NCBI GenBank assembly: GCA_003136315.1
Contig: PLDW01000492.1
Location: forward strand, 1-38,375
Reading direction: 5' to 3'
Length of the DNA: 38,375 nt
Source of the DNA: Gemmataceae bacterium
GTDB lineage: Bacteria; Planctomycetota; Planctomycetia; Gemmatales; Gemmataceae
The translations under genes were made by a program, and so were the position numbers. The notes below the pieces were generated by a model that was not told where the DNA came from, did no database searches, and saw nothing but the letters and a program-made list of their open reading frames with translations. Positions within the stretch are counted from its first letter, which is position 1. Each line of letters opens with the position of its first letter. Shown piece after piece: positions 1 to 7,636 of this stretch.

Positions 1-71
1 AATGCTGTTTGAGAGATGCGGCAATAGCCCCTACAGTGGGATCAGCCAGAGGCGAGCCTGGAGAACCGCCC

Positions 72-368
72 ATGAACCTGCGAAGTCGACTGGCGAAGTT
101 GTCGAAACTGTCTGCCGCCCGGGCACCAGCGGGGAGGTTGACCATCGTCTTCGCACGAGTCGGAACAGCAACGGCCACGGGCCGCCCACCGGGGATCTAC
201 GGGAACACCGGGGAGTGGGAGGCCGATGTGGTTTTCGATGGACACGAGCCTGACGAGGGGCTGGTGGCCTCTGCCCGAGCCCGTCTCGGCAAATCGGCAA
301 CGGCGGTCGTCCTCGGTGCGGAGGTGATTCCCCCGCCAAACAACTACCCAGACGATCCGCTGTGGTGA
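72..368 (+). CDS. Small hypothetical protein
   Basis: A 98-residue reading frame starting at ATG 72, preceded by a GGAG-like ribosome site (in gcctggagaac). A longer in-frame start at position 9 exists but lacks a convincing ribosome site. The N-terminus is basic (MNLRSRLAKLSKL). The middle reads TIVFARVG and the tail is proline-rich (IPPPNNYPDD). I recognise no family, catalytic motif, signal peptide or membrane segment. The next gene, on the same strand, begins 229 bases downstream. It could be a real small protein or chance coding in GC-rich DNA; the good start context and codon use favour the former. Confidence 0.45.
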   Translation: MNLRSRLAKLSKLSAARAPAGRLTIVFARVGTATATGRPPGIYGNTGEWEADVVFDGHEPDEGLVASARARLGKSATAVVLGAEVIPPPNNYPDDPLW

Positions 369-597
369 CGGGGGGAGCGAAGGGGATGCTGGATCAACCC
401 AGGAACCGAAGGATGAGTCGGAAGATGTTCAGCGTACTGAAGCCCTCATGAAGCTGACTTCTCGTTACCGTTAGCCACCAAACCCGCGAAGTCGTCGTTC
501 CGTCGAATCTGATTAGACATGAACAGTTTACGGCAATTGCATCGAGCGGGATCGGCGAACGCGCCCAATTGATTTCGGAGAAACCGGAGGATCGGCG

Positions 598-1212
598 ATG
601 GGCGGACTCGGCAGCGGGCAGCGGGGGTCGAAGAAGACGGTCGTCGAAAGCTGTTACAGCATCGACACGTCAGATCTGAAGCAATGGAATCTCCTGGTGC
701 CGGGGATCACCGGTAGGACCGGGTCGTTCCAGTGGCGACGCGGTAGGGAGGCGGAAGCGTCTTCATCGGCGAGTTACTCGATCACGATGGAGCAGCACAC
801 CGGGAGACTTCGGCTCATGTACTCCACGAAGTCCGCGAATGCCAAGCTCGATTACACGGTACGACTGGTGACTACGGAATGCCACCTCGGCGGGGTGCGG
901 TGGTGGTTCATCTGCCCGTTGTCGCGGAACGAGGTGACTTGCGGACGACGGGTGCGGAAGCTGTATCTGCTTGGGAAATACTTCGGTTGCCGCTGTTGTC
1001 ATGCCCTGTCCTACACGAGTTGCCAGGAGAGTGACAACCGGGTCTATGCAGCACTCCGCCAGGGGCTTGACTACGACGGGTTCGGCGATCCAAGCGGGAT
1101 GTCCCTCGGGCAACTCGGGTTCGCGCTGAAGGTGGTGATGGCCCAAAGAAAGCGGCGGGATCGGATCGGGCGACGAAGGGGTACAAGCACAACTGGCACC
1201 ACAGGCGAATAA
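598..1212 (+). CDS. Conserved hypothetical protein with zinc-ribbon-like cysteines
   Basis: A 204-residue protein beginning MGGLGSGQRG. This glycine-rich start (MGGxGSGRR type) is common in short uncharacterised proteins that sit next to mobile elements. The middle holds a cysteine-rich segment: WWFICPL, then TCGRRVRKLYL and FGCRCCHALSY. The spacing fits a small metal-binding ribbon (CP...C...C.CC). The C-terminus is strongly basic (QRKRRDRIGRRRG). These features suggest a nucleic-acid-associated role, but no enzymatic motif is visible and I assign no function. A GGAGGATCGGCG run precedes the ATG at good spacing. The following gene starts 38 bases later on the same strand, so the two are likely cotranscribed. 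Confidence 0.7.
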   Translation: MGGLGSGQRGSKKTVVESCYSIDTSDLKQWNLLVPGITGRTGSFQWRRGREAEASSSASYSITMEQHTGRLRLMYSTKSANAKLDYTVRLVTTECHLGGVRWWFICPLSRNEVTCGRRVRKLYLLGKYFGCRCCHALSYTSCQESDNRVYAALRQGLDYDGFGDPSGMSLGQLGFALKVVMAQRKRRDRIGRRRGTSTTGTTGE

Positions 1213-1250
1213 TGTCGCAGGCACACCACACCTACGAGGAGGACGGCACC

Positions 1251-2276
1251 ATGACAACGCTCGCGAAGATCGAGGCCAACCGCCGCAACGCCCTGTTGTC
1301 GACGGGACCACGAACAACCGAAGGGAAACTCATCGTGGGCCGCAACTCGACCTCACACGGCATCTTCGCCGCCGTCCCCGTGATCCCCGGTGAGTGTCCC
1401 GACGAGTGGGAGGCCCACCGCGCTCGGGTGGTCGCCTCCCTGGCACCTTCCGGGCTATTGGAAGTGAACTTGGCTGAGCGGGCGGGACTGCTTCTGTGGC
1501 GTCTCCAGAGGCTGGCCCGGTACGAAGCCGAGATCGTGACCGCCGACATGGAGGAACTCGAAGTCCCCCCACTCCCACCGCCGCAGGATCAATACAGCCA
1601 CCTCATCCCATCGCCGAAGCAGAAGACCCGCCAGGAACAACTCCAGGATCTTCGCCAGGAACTCCGGACCGCTCGCCAGGAGTTGGCCGAGGTACTCCCT
1701 GCGTACAACTTTTTCGTAGACGGGGGGAACGCGGGGAATGCGGTTGTGCCGTTTGAAGTGGTCGAGACGATCCTTGAGGCAGCGTTGGGCCGAGCCGAGA
1801 TCGCGGAGGGTCTGCGGACCGACCCGCCGCAATTCGAGAGCAAGAAATTCCTGAAACAGTTGGGAGTCACCGAAACGGACGCGGAGAATGTGGCGTGGAC
1901 GTCTGACCTCATCCACCGGGGGTTGCTTCTTTACGCTGGCTTCACTCAGGAGCCGGCTGAGCAGTTTCTGGAGTCGGTGCGGATGGACCTGGAGGAGCAG
2001 GCGGAGGAACACACCCGTGCCGTTCGTCGTCTGGATCGCGAAGCCGGTGCCGTGGCCCGGTTGCTGGACAATGGGATCACCCGCCATCAGGTCAGGACAT
2101 TGCTCCCAAGCAACGGTCGTGACGAGCGGATCGCCAAGTATGAGCGGCACCTTCACACGCTCTTGACCTCGACCTTACACGAACTGGAGCGGCTCCAGGC
2201 CCGGCGCGAGGGTGGAGCGATCCCACCGCCAGCCGTGGTCGACGTGAATGTGAACGTGGTCACCAGCACGGATTGA
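1251..2276 (+). CDS. Conserved hypothetical protein with NRRNALLSTGPRT N-terminal motif
   Basis: A 341-residue protein. ATG 1251 is chosen because GAGGAGG lies about eight bases upstream; an in-frame start at 1212 overlaps the previous stop and lacks this site. The N-terminus (residues ~7-40) carries the motif NRRNALLSTGPRT..GK....NS..HG, found in a large family of uncharacterised proteins in planctomycetes and acidobacteria. The central part is charged and helical, with a glutamine/arginine-rich coiled-coil-like stretch around residues 125-150 (QEQLQDLRQELRTARQEL). The C-terminal third is also helical (EQAEEHTRAVRRLDREAG). No catalytic motif is visible. Function is unknown; family membership is fairly secure. 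Confidence 0.7.
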   Translation: MTTLAKIEANRRNALLSTGPRTTEGKLIVGRNSTSHGIFAAVPVIPGECPDEWEAHRARVVASLAPSGLLEVNLAERAGLLLWRLQRLARYEAEIVTADMEELEVPPLPPPQDQYSHLIPSPKQKTRQEQLQDLRQELRTARQELAEVLPAYNFFVDGGNAGNAVVPFEVVETILEAALGRAEIAEGLRTDPPQFESKKFLKQLGVTETDAENVAWTSDLIHRGLLLYAGFTQEPAEQFLESVRMDLEEQAEEHTRAVRRLDREAGAVARLLDNGITRHQVRTLLPSNGRDERIAKYERHLHTLLTSTLHELERLQARREGGAIPPPAVVDVNVNVVTSTD

Positions 2277-2524
2277 AGTTCAGGCGGTGGGTTTGTTTTG
2301 GCAGACCCGTTCTGCTGGGATCTCCAGTGGTCGCAGATCAGATGGTTGGGAACCCGGAGTAGGTCGCGGGTTCGCGGGTGATGTTTCCGCGAGCCGACCC
2401 TTTGGCCAGCATCGGAAAGACAACCGGATGTGGGTTGCCCCCAGCCGAACTGCCCAAATGTTCCGCCGGGTTGAACATCACCGGTGGTCAGGGTTCAGTT
2501 CGGCGAGGCCGGGTCAGCGATTGC

Positions 2525-3058
2525 CTACGACGGTGTTGCGATCTGAAGAGGTCGGAAGCTTGGCCCGATCACCTCGTCACACACGGACGCGGGGTGGACG
2601 GTAATCAGAGGTTGGCGGAGGATCGCGGGGGAGCCGGGCAGGGCTGTGATTGTGATCGGGTCAACCAGCCGCCGCGGCCTCTTCCCCAGTACCACGACTG
2701 CCACGCCTGGCAACACGGCCTCCGGTTGGGCATCACAATACGACCGGCGGGCCACGCGGCGGAAGACCCACCCGGCTGCCGCCGAGATCATGAGCAGCCC
2801 GCCCGCAGTGAATGCAGGGGCCGCGAAGCGGGCGATCTCTAGCGACCAGGGGATCGGGGCCAGGGGGTTGTCCGGAATGTTCGAGTGCAAGGCGAATAAT
2901 TGGGCGCTGAGCATTAGCCAGTCCGCAGCGCAGCGGTCCGGTCGAACGACCGAGAAGCCGTGCGCGCCGAGTGACCAGATGATCGCGAAGACCAGCAATA
3001 CGGCAACAGAGCCCTGGCGGGTGGTCGCGCTGGTGAAGTGTTGGTGGTGATGTAACAC
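2525..3058 (-). pseudogene. Two-helix membrane protein, possibly a truncated TrkA/channel-type protein
   Basis: A 177-residue frame from GTG 3058, preceded by a perfect AGGAGG seven bases upstream. Two hydrophobic helices are visible: around residues 20-38 (VAVLLVFAIIWSLGAHGF) and 75-98 (FAAPAFTAGGLLMISAAAGWV). Between them, AQLFALHS and PWSLEIARF resemble the N-terminal pore and membrane part of large proteins that continue into a TrkA-N (NAD-binding) domain. After the second helix a possible remnant, VAVVVLGKRPRRLV, is followed by sequence without further domain character, so the gene may be truncated. It lies directly downstream of the DGR template repeat on the same strand. It could instead be an intact small membrane protein; the TrkA assignment is from memory of the family pattern. 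Confidence 0.4.
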
Positions 3059-3264
3059 TTGTCGTCCTCCTGGTTGGTACACCCGGAGGAAGGCACGCCA
3101 GATTGGTCAGCAGTGGCGAAGAAAGGTATCGGGCGGTGAGGAAAGGACCGACCCCGGGAGGGTTCGCCGACGCTACTACCACCCGGGGCCAGAGTTGTCA
3201 TTCGCCCGCCGTGAGGCGGGACAGGGAACCGACCGGTTCCTGTGGGACATCCGTCCCGCCGGGG

Positions 3265-3389
3265 CTGCGGCCAAGCGGAACCCGTAGTTGTTGTTCCGGT
3301 TCGCGGGATCGTTCCTGTTGCGGTTCGCTGACCGGCAGTTCCTGCCGTTGTTGTTCCAGCTACCACCGCGGAGCACCCGAGACGAAGCC
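3265..3389 (-). repeat. DGR template repeat (TR)
   Basis: This 125-bp segment aligns without gaps to three copies elsewhere: VR1 5113-5237, VR2 13171-13295 and VR3 15774-15898. Read on the minus strand it is rich in AAC codons; in the frame used by the VRs it would encode RGGSWNNNGRNCRSANRNRN followed by more Asn-rich sequence ending in YGFRLA. It has 29 adenines on that strand, and 28 differ in at least one VR, while nearly all other bases are constant. That is the signature of adenine-specific mutagenic retrohoming. It lies immediately downstream of, and overlaps by 30 bases, the reverse transcriptase gene. A short frame (3176-3376) covers most of it, but this is template, not a likely protein. 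Confidence 0.97.
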
Positions 3390-4400
3390 TTGGTCGGTCC
3401 CCGGGGTGTGCTGTACGACCCGGCTACGAAACCGCCAACTCTTCACCCCGGCGGCCTGCGCGAACGCCACCAGGGCCTGCCCCCGCTGCTGGGCGTCAAG
3501 TTCGGGGATTTGACCCCGTTCTACGGCCGCAGCCAGCGTTGTCACTTTCCGCCGGAACCGCACCCGGCTCCGTCGGTTCAAAACCAGATGCGTCGGAAAC
3601 ACCCGACAACCGAGGAAATCCATGCCGCGAGCCGTCTGGTTCGTGTAGGGCTCGGGCTTGACGGCGAGGAGCAAGACGTCGGCGAGAAACACGCGAATGG
3701 CCCCGAGTGTGTCACGAAGATCGGTCGAGGACTGGCCCCATACCGCGATGTCGTCCATGTACCGGGCGTACCCTGGAGCGTGGCGGCCTTCCTTGACGAA
3801 TCGGTCACATCCCCCGAGGTAGAAGTTGGCAAAGTGCTGAGAGGTGAGACTCCCGATTGGTAGGCCCTTCCCAAGAGTGACAGCGTACCCATCGATCACC
3901 TGGGCGAACAGCGTAAGCAACCGCTGGTCCTTGAACCGCCGCTCCAAAAGTCCCTTGAGCGTGGCGTGATCGATGCTGTCGAAATACCGGCGAATATCGA
4001 GTTTCAGGAAGAACGGGAATCGGCTGGCGAACGTCCTTGCCTGGAGCAGGCACGCCACCCGTCCCTTCCTCCGGCGGCAGGCGTAGGTGTCGTGGACCAG
4101 CCACCGCTCAAACACTGGCTCGCAGATGTTGATGATCGCGTGGTGGAGTACCCGCTCGGCAAAGCATGGGGCGGTGATCAGCCGCTCTTTCGGATCGTGG
4201 ATCGTGAACTGGTGGTATTGCCCGACCGGTACGGAATCGGTGAGAAGCTGTTCGCGGAGTCTGCGGAGATTGGCATCCAGATCGGCAACGTATGCCCGGG
4301 CATCCGCCTTCGGCCGCTTACCGCGGAGTGCCCGGGCCGCTGCGAGCCGGAGGTTTTCCCACGCTGCGATCCCCTCCATCAGGTTCCCGGCCCGCTTCAT
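3360..4400 (-). CDS. DGR reverse transcriptase
   Basis: A 346-residue reverse transcriptase that copies the TR transcript into mutagenized cDNA. Palm motifs are visible: LDIRRYFDSID (134-144, first catalytic Asp), IGSLTSQ (182-188), YMDD (214-217) and FLGCRV (263-268). The IGxxxSQ motif in place of the retroviral/group II QGxxxSP is diagnostic of DGR enzymes and is linked to adenine infidelity. ATG 4400 is chosen because MKRAGNLM begins the conserved domain; a longer in-frame start at 4478 lies deep inside the HRDC gene. The gene overlaps that upstream gene by 83 bases, so they are probably co-translated. The last ten codons and the TAG stop lie inside the TR, so the enzyme's C-terminus is encoded by template sequence. 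Confidence 0.96.
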   Translation of the reverse strand: MKRAGNLMEGIAAWENLRLAAARALRGKRPKADARAYVADLDANLRRLREQLLTDSVPVGQYHQFTIHDPKERLITAPCFAERVLHHAIINICEPVFERWLVHDTYACRRRKGRVACLLQARTFASRFPFFLKLDIRRYFDSIDHATLKGLLERRFKDQRLLTLFAQVIDGYAVTLGKGLPIGSLTSQHFANFYLGGCDRFVKEGRHAPGYARYMDDIAVWGQSSTDLRDTLGAIRVFLADVLLLAVKPEPYTNQTARGMDFLGCRVFPTHLVLNRRSRVRFRRKVTTLAAAVERGQIPELDAQQRGQALVAFAQAAGVKSWRFRSRVVQHTPGTDQGFVSGAPRW

Positions 4401-4857
4401 GACCTGCCCTCGCTGGGGCAGAAGCTGCGAGGAACTGCGCCCCGTACTTCGCGACCCTGGCGTCCCCAACCCCGACAATCGTCTCCAACTCTGCCGGAGT
4501 GGTCATTCGTCGGCGAGCCATTTCGGCGAGTTGTTCGTTGGTGAAGATCGTGTACACGGGGACCGCCTCCCGTTGGGCCAGTTCCTTCCGCAGATCCCGG
4601 AGCTTGACGAACACGGCGAAGTCGGCCGGCGTCAGGAGTTCCCTGTAATCGACACGCCCCTTCCGCCCGCCCGGCTGACCCGGCGGGCCGGCAGCGGATG
4701 ACAGGAAATCGACGCAGATCGACCAGAACGAATTCTCTCCAGCATCTACGAATCGACGGTCGGCGACGAGGACGCGGTGGGATGCGAGGAAGGCGTTCAC
4801 CTCCGCCTCTTGGGCGGATGGGTCGCGGACCGGAATCGTGAAGAACTTGAACGCCAT
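4318..4857 (-). CDS. HRDC-domain DGR accessory protein
   Basis: A 179-residue protein, from ATG 4857 (AGGGGA just upstream; an in-frame TTG lies 15 bases earlier). Residues 1-75 begin MAFKFFTIPVRDP and contain FVDAGENSFWSICVDFL. Residues ~76-146 form an HRDC-type helical nucleic-acid-binding domain (LRDLRKELAQREAVPVY, IFTNEQLAEMARRR, ETIVGVGDARVAKYG). HRDC proteins are a known alternative to Avd as accessory factors beside DGR reverse transcriptases, presumably binding template RNA, cDNA or the target. The gene sits immediately upstream of, and overlaps, the reverse transcriptase. Its last ~35 residues are low-complexity (Arg/Gly/Pro) and are read from DNA that also encodes the RT N-terminus. 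No Avd gene is visible in the window. Confidence 0.9.
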   Translation of the reverse strand: MAFKFFTIPVRDPSAQEAEVNAFLASHRVLVADRRFVDAGENSFWSICVDFLSSAAGPPGQPGGRKGRVDYRELLTPADFAVFVKLRDLRKELAQREAVPVYTIFTNEQLAEMARRRMTTPAELETIVGVGDARVAKYGAQFLAASAPARAGHEAGREPDGGDRSVGKPPARSGPGTPR

Positions 4858-4879
4858 CCGTCCCCTGATCAATCCATTC

Positions 4880-4918
4880 GGAGTAATAATATAATCGCTT
4901 GATTATCAGATTAAAATG
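4880..4918 (-). promoter_or_regulatory. AT-rich patch upstream of the HRDC-RT cassette
   Basis: A short stretch of very low GC in otherwise GC-rich DNA, located 23-60 bases upstream of the HRDC start. It contains an inverted repeat, ATAATC-GCTT-GATTAT (4891-4906), and on the minus strand the TATA-like run ATTATATTATTAC. It is a plausible promoter or operator for the HRDC-RT-TR transcript, but no clear -35/-10 pair can be assigned. Confidence 0.35.
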
Positions 4919-4980
4919 GCTCTTTGGAATCGGTTGCGCTCGCTACGATCGCGGGGGGAAGTCGAACACCCCCTCACCTC

Positions 4981-5112
4981 GCTCCACTCCGGCCCTTCGG
5001 CCCCGCTACGGCATCTCCGGCTCCGCTCCGCTCCGCCTCCGTGCCTTCGCTGGGCCTGCGGGCCTCCGTTCCGCTTTCTATACACCTGTGTACTTGGCCC
5101 CGGCTTCAGGAA
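4981..5112 (-). repeat. Post-VR repeat R1 (copy after VR1)
   Basis: A 132-bp unit directly downstream of VR1 on the coding strand. It is repeated at the same distance after VR2 (13039-13170) and VR3 (15642-15773). R1 and R3 differ at about six positions and R1 and R2 at about fifteen, with no indels. It includes the end of the target gene and its stop codon. It contains GGCC-CTTC-GGCC and GGCC-TGCG-GGCC hairpins and iterated GCTCC units. In R1 the TGA used by the other two targets has changed, so this protein runs four codons further (YTGV). Confidence 0.85.
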
Positions 5113-7636
5113 CTGCGGCCAAGCGGAACCCGTAGTTGCTGAACCGGTTCGCGGGATCGTACCAGTAGCGGAACGCAGACCGGCAGAGCCTGCCGCCGTA
5201 GCTCCAGCACCCGCCACGGAGCACCCGAGACGAAGCCTGCTCGGCGTTTACGGGATCGGTCTTCTGTCCCCCCTCACTTCGATAAAACCTTGGTGCGAAC
5301 CAATCCGCACACCATTCAAACACATTGCCGTGCATTTGGACAAAAGTCCATTTGTTCTCACCAAGGGCATTGACCGGGATTGTTCGCCCTCGGTATTCCC
5401 CCGCTTTCGCTCCCGGGCCGAACGGTGCCTTGCCATAGAAGTTGCACACGTCCGCTGTACAGGTCTTGCCCTCGTGGTCTGGACCGAACGAGAACGGCTG
5501 GTCGGGACCAGCCCCGGCCCGGCAGGCGTATTCCCACTGGGCCTCGGTTGGCAGGGTGATGGTGTACGCGATCCCATTGTGACGGGCAACCCCGAGCCAC
5601 CTCGCGAAACACCAGGCATCGTACCATGACACATTCACAGCCGGACACCGGTCGTCGGCGGAGGCATCCCCGGATTTCTGGACATCCGGGTGCGGTTTGC
5701 CGCTCCATCGGCGATCCCGATGTCGAGGATCGAACAGTTCGTATTCGACGTTCGAGACGCAATACCGGTGAAGTCGGTAGTGGGTGAGCGTTACCGGGTG
5801 GAGGGGATTCATCTGGCCATCGCCCTGCCCGTCCCAGCCTGCGTCCTCGCCCTCCGGTGCCCCCATCGTGAACTGGCCGGTATCACCTGGCAGTTGATTC
5901 CGGACCAGATCGACGAAGCCGGCCAGCATCGTTTGGGCGAGTGGTCGGCTCGGATGGTCGGGGCCTTCCGGCCCGAGTATCTTCGGGAACTCGGCCAGGA
6001 AGTCCGCTCGGGCCTTGGTCCCGCCCATCCGTTTCCAACTTCGGCAGATGAACTCGCACGACCGCACTTGCCGACCTGCCGTATCAAGGGCCGACCCATC
6101 ATACAGCGGAGACATGATCCCCACCCAGGCATCGCGGCGCGATGCGGTGGGGTCGGTGGCAGCCGTGTCGCCGAGTTCGCAAGCGAACCGCCAGAACTCC
6201 CGATATTCGCCGTAGCGATCATCCTCCGGGGCCACCACCCACCCACGGAGACGCTCGAAGTCGGCCGGTGTGCCGTTTCGACCCACCCACGCCGCAGCGA
6301 AGAACGCCTGCATGGTCGGGTTCCGCCAGCGAATATCGCGATGCCGGCCGAGGGCATCGAGCAGGTAGTTCTCCAGCGGCCCCGCATTCATCGCTGCGAC
6401 GGCGTTGAAGTTGACCGAGAAGCGACGGAGGGAGGCGGCCCCCAGGGTCTCGACATCCTCGAACCGGCCCTCCGACTCGTGGGCAACCCGGGCCGCTGCC
6501 AGGCGGGAGTAAACTTGCCGGAGGAAGGTATCGGAGGCGGCTGCATCCACGTGCGAGAGGTTCGGTCGTTGCGGACCATCGGGCACAGCGGTGGGGTTCA
6601 CGTACATCTCAAACGCAACCGCCCCAAGGATGTTCCGGGCAATGTCCCGCTGAACCCCGCGGTAGGTCGCTGGAACCTCACCATCCTTTGGCTCCCACTC
6701 CAGGGTGTTCCCCGCTTTGTCGGCCTTCAACCCCTCCAGGAGCATGTCTCCGGTACATCGCCAGTAAACGTCGGCAAGTGTCCGGATGCCGTCGTAGTCC
6801 TTGCGGTGAGTCCCGAGTTTCCGCAGCATGTCGATCACGCGCGGGACACCGAGCAGTGTTCGACCTTCTGCGGGGATGAGGTCGAATCGATCAATCCGGG
6901 CTTCCCCGACAGGATCGCGCTCGTCTACGACCGTGCCAAGCAGAAATCGCTGCTGCTGTTCATCGAGTTGCTCGATCCGGACAAACCGCCAGTCATTCTC
7001 ATGCGGGGCGAAGAGGGAGTCCCACTGGCTGGTGAGAGCGTGGGGACGGGTGCTGACAACAATCGGGCAAGCCCCCCAGTCGCTTCGCGTGAGTAGCAAT
7101 TGAAGCGTCTTGACGGCTCCCGGACGAGAAAGGGCCTGGTCCAGGCTATCCAGGACAAGCGTGAGGTGCCCTGTGTCGCGGCGTCGTCGTAGCGCCCGGA
7201 GGGCGTGATCGGGGGGCAAGCTCTGAAGGTCACATCCCAGGCCGTTCCGCCAGTGATCCCGGATCAACATCTCCAACAGATCATCCGGATCGTCGGGCAA
7301 GCGATCGATGCCGAGGAAGAACACCATCTGCGAAGGGCGAGCGGTGGTCAGCCGGGCCGCCAGCCAGCCGAGGTTGGTGGTCTTCCCGAGGCCAGCGTCG
7401 GCGACCACGATTGTGCGGAGGAGTTCGCCGCCGGGACATGTCTTGTCGAGCCAGTCGGGTCGGGGCAAGTTCTTCCAGGGGGAGTCGCCCCCGGGCTCGC
7501 GGAACCCGCCGCGGTCGCGGAGGTCGCGGGCCGCAGCCACATCGAGCAGAGGCAACGGAGCGTGGCCAGGATCGAGCAATGAAAGCCGCTGATCGCGGAG
7601 GAAGTTCGAGTGCCTGCGCGGGGGCGAAGCGGTCAT
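5078..7636 (-). CDS. NACHT/STAND-like ATPase with C-terminal FGE-type variable domain (DGR target 1)
   Basis: 852 residues from ATG 7636, which overlaps the upstream stop as ATGA; a longer in-frame start is less likely. The N-terminal motif NFLRDQRLSLLDP (11-23) is shared with the other two targets. The P-loop [10 protein letters not shown] is at 79-88, a Walker B strand with acidic pair LTLVLDSLDQ at 158-167, and a sensor-like VVSTRPHAL near 195, as in NACHT/STAND switch ATPases. A helical region follows, with an AFFAAAW motif typical of NACHT C-flanks. The last ~260 residues form an FGE-sulfatase/C-type-lectin-like fold (LPTEAQWEYACRAG, MHGNVFEWC, RGGCW, GFRLA) ending in VR1. The GFRLA end lacks the second active-site Cys expected of a true formylglycine enzyme (GFRC), so the domain probably binds ligand rather than oxidising sulfatases. 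Confidence 0.92.
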   Translation of the reverse strand: MTASPPRRHSNFLRDQRLSLLDPGHAPLPLLDVAAARDLRDRGGFREPGGDSPWKNLPRPDWLDKTCPGGELLRTIVVADAGLGKTTNLGWLAARLTTARPSQMVFFLGIDRLPDDPDDLLEMLIRDHWRNGLGCDLQSLPPDHALRALRRRRDTGHLTLVLDSLDQALSRPGAVKTLQLLLTRSDWGACPIVVSTRPHALTSQWDSLFAPHENDWRFVRIEQLDEQQQRFLLGTVVDERDPVGEARIDRFDLIPAEGRTLLGVPRVIDMLRKLGTHRKDYDGIRTLADVYWRCTGDMLLEGLKADKAGNTLEWEPKDGEVPATYRGVQRDIARNILGAVAFEMYVNPTAVPDGPQRPNLSHVDAAASDTFLRQVYSRLAAARVAHESEGRFEDVETLGAASLRRFSVNFNAVAAMNAGPLENYLLDALGRHRDIRWRNPTMQAFFAAAWVGRNGTPADFERLRGWVVAPEDDRYGEYREFWRFACELGDTAATDPTASRRDAWVGIMSPLYDGSALDTAGRQVRSCEFICRSWKRMGGTKARADFLAEFPKILGPEGPDHPSRPLAQTMLAGFVDLVRNQLPGDTGQFTMGAPEGEDAGWDGQGDGQMNPLHPVTLTHYRLHRYCVSNVEYELFDPRHRDRRWSGKPHPDVQKSGDASADDRCPAVNVSWYDAWCFARWLGVARHNGIAYTITLPTEAQWEYACRAGAGPDQPFSFGPDHEGKTCTADVCNFYGKAPFGPGAKAGEYRGRTIPVNALGENKWTFVQMHGNVFEWCADWFAPRFYRSEGGQKTDPVNAEQASSRVLRGGCWSYGGRLCRSAFRYWYDPANRFSNYGFRLAAVPEAGAKYTGV
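5113..5237 (-). repeat. DGR variable repeat VR1
   Basis: Aligned to the TR without gaps, it has 19 differences, 16 of them at template adenines. The three other changes cluster at the 5' end (coding sense), in the codons for RGGC, and look like ordinary drift outside the homing tract. It encodes the end of the 852-residue ATPase; changed residues include WSYGGRLC, FRYWYDP and RFSNYG where the template has Asn. Confidence 0.96.

Noticed and set aside
1..2300. Left attachment site as a copy of the tRNA-Arg 3' end
   Set aside because: No match to the T-arm sequence noticed by eye here or in the rest of the left half; it may lie outside the window.
3176..3376. Short Asn-rich reading frame over the TR
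   Set aside because: Its content is the template repeat; Asn runs come from AAC codons kept for mutagenesis, and there is no ribosome site.
5690..7096. Open frame antisense to DGR target 1
   Set aside because: No domain; opposite to a clear ATPase/FGE gene.
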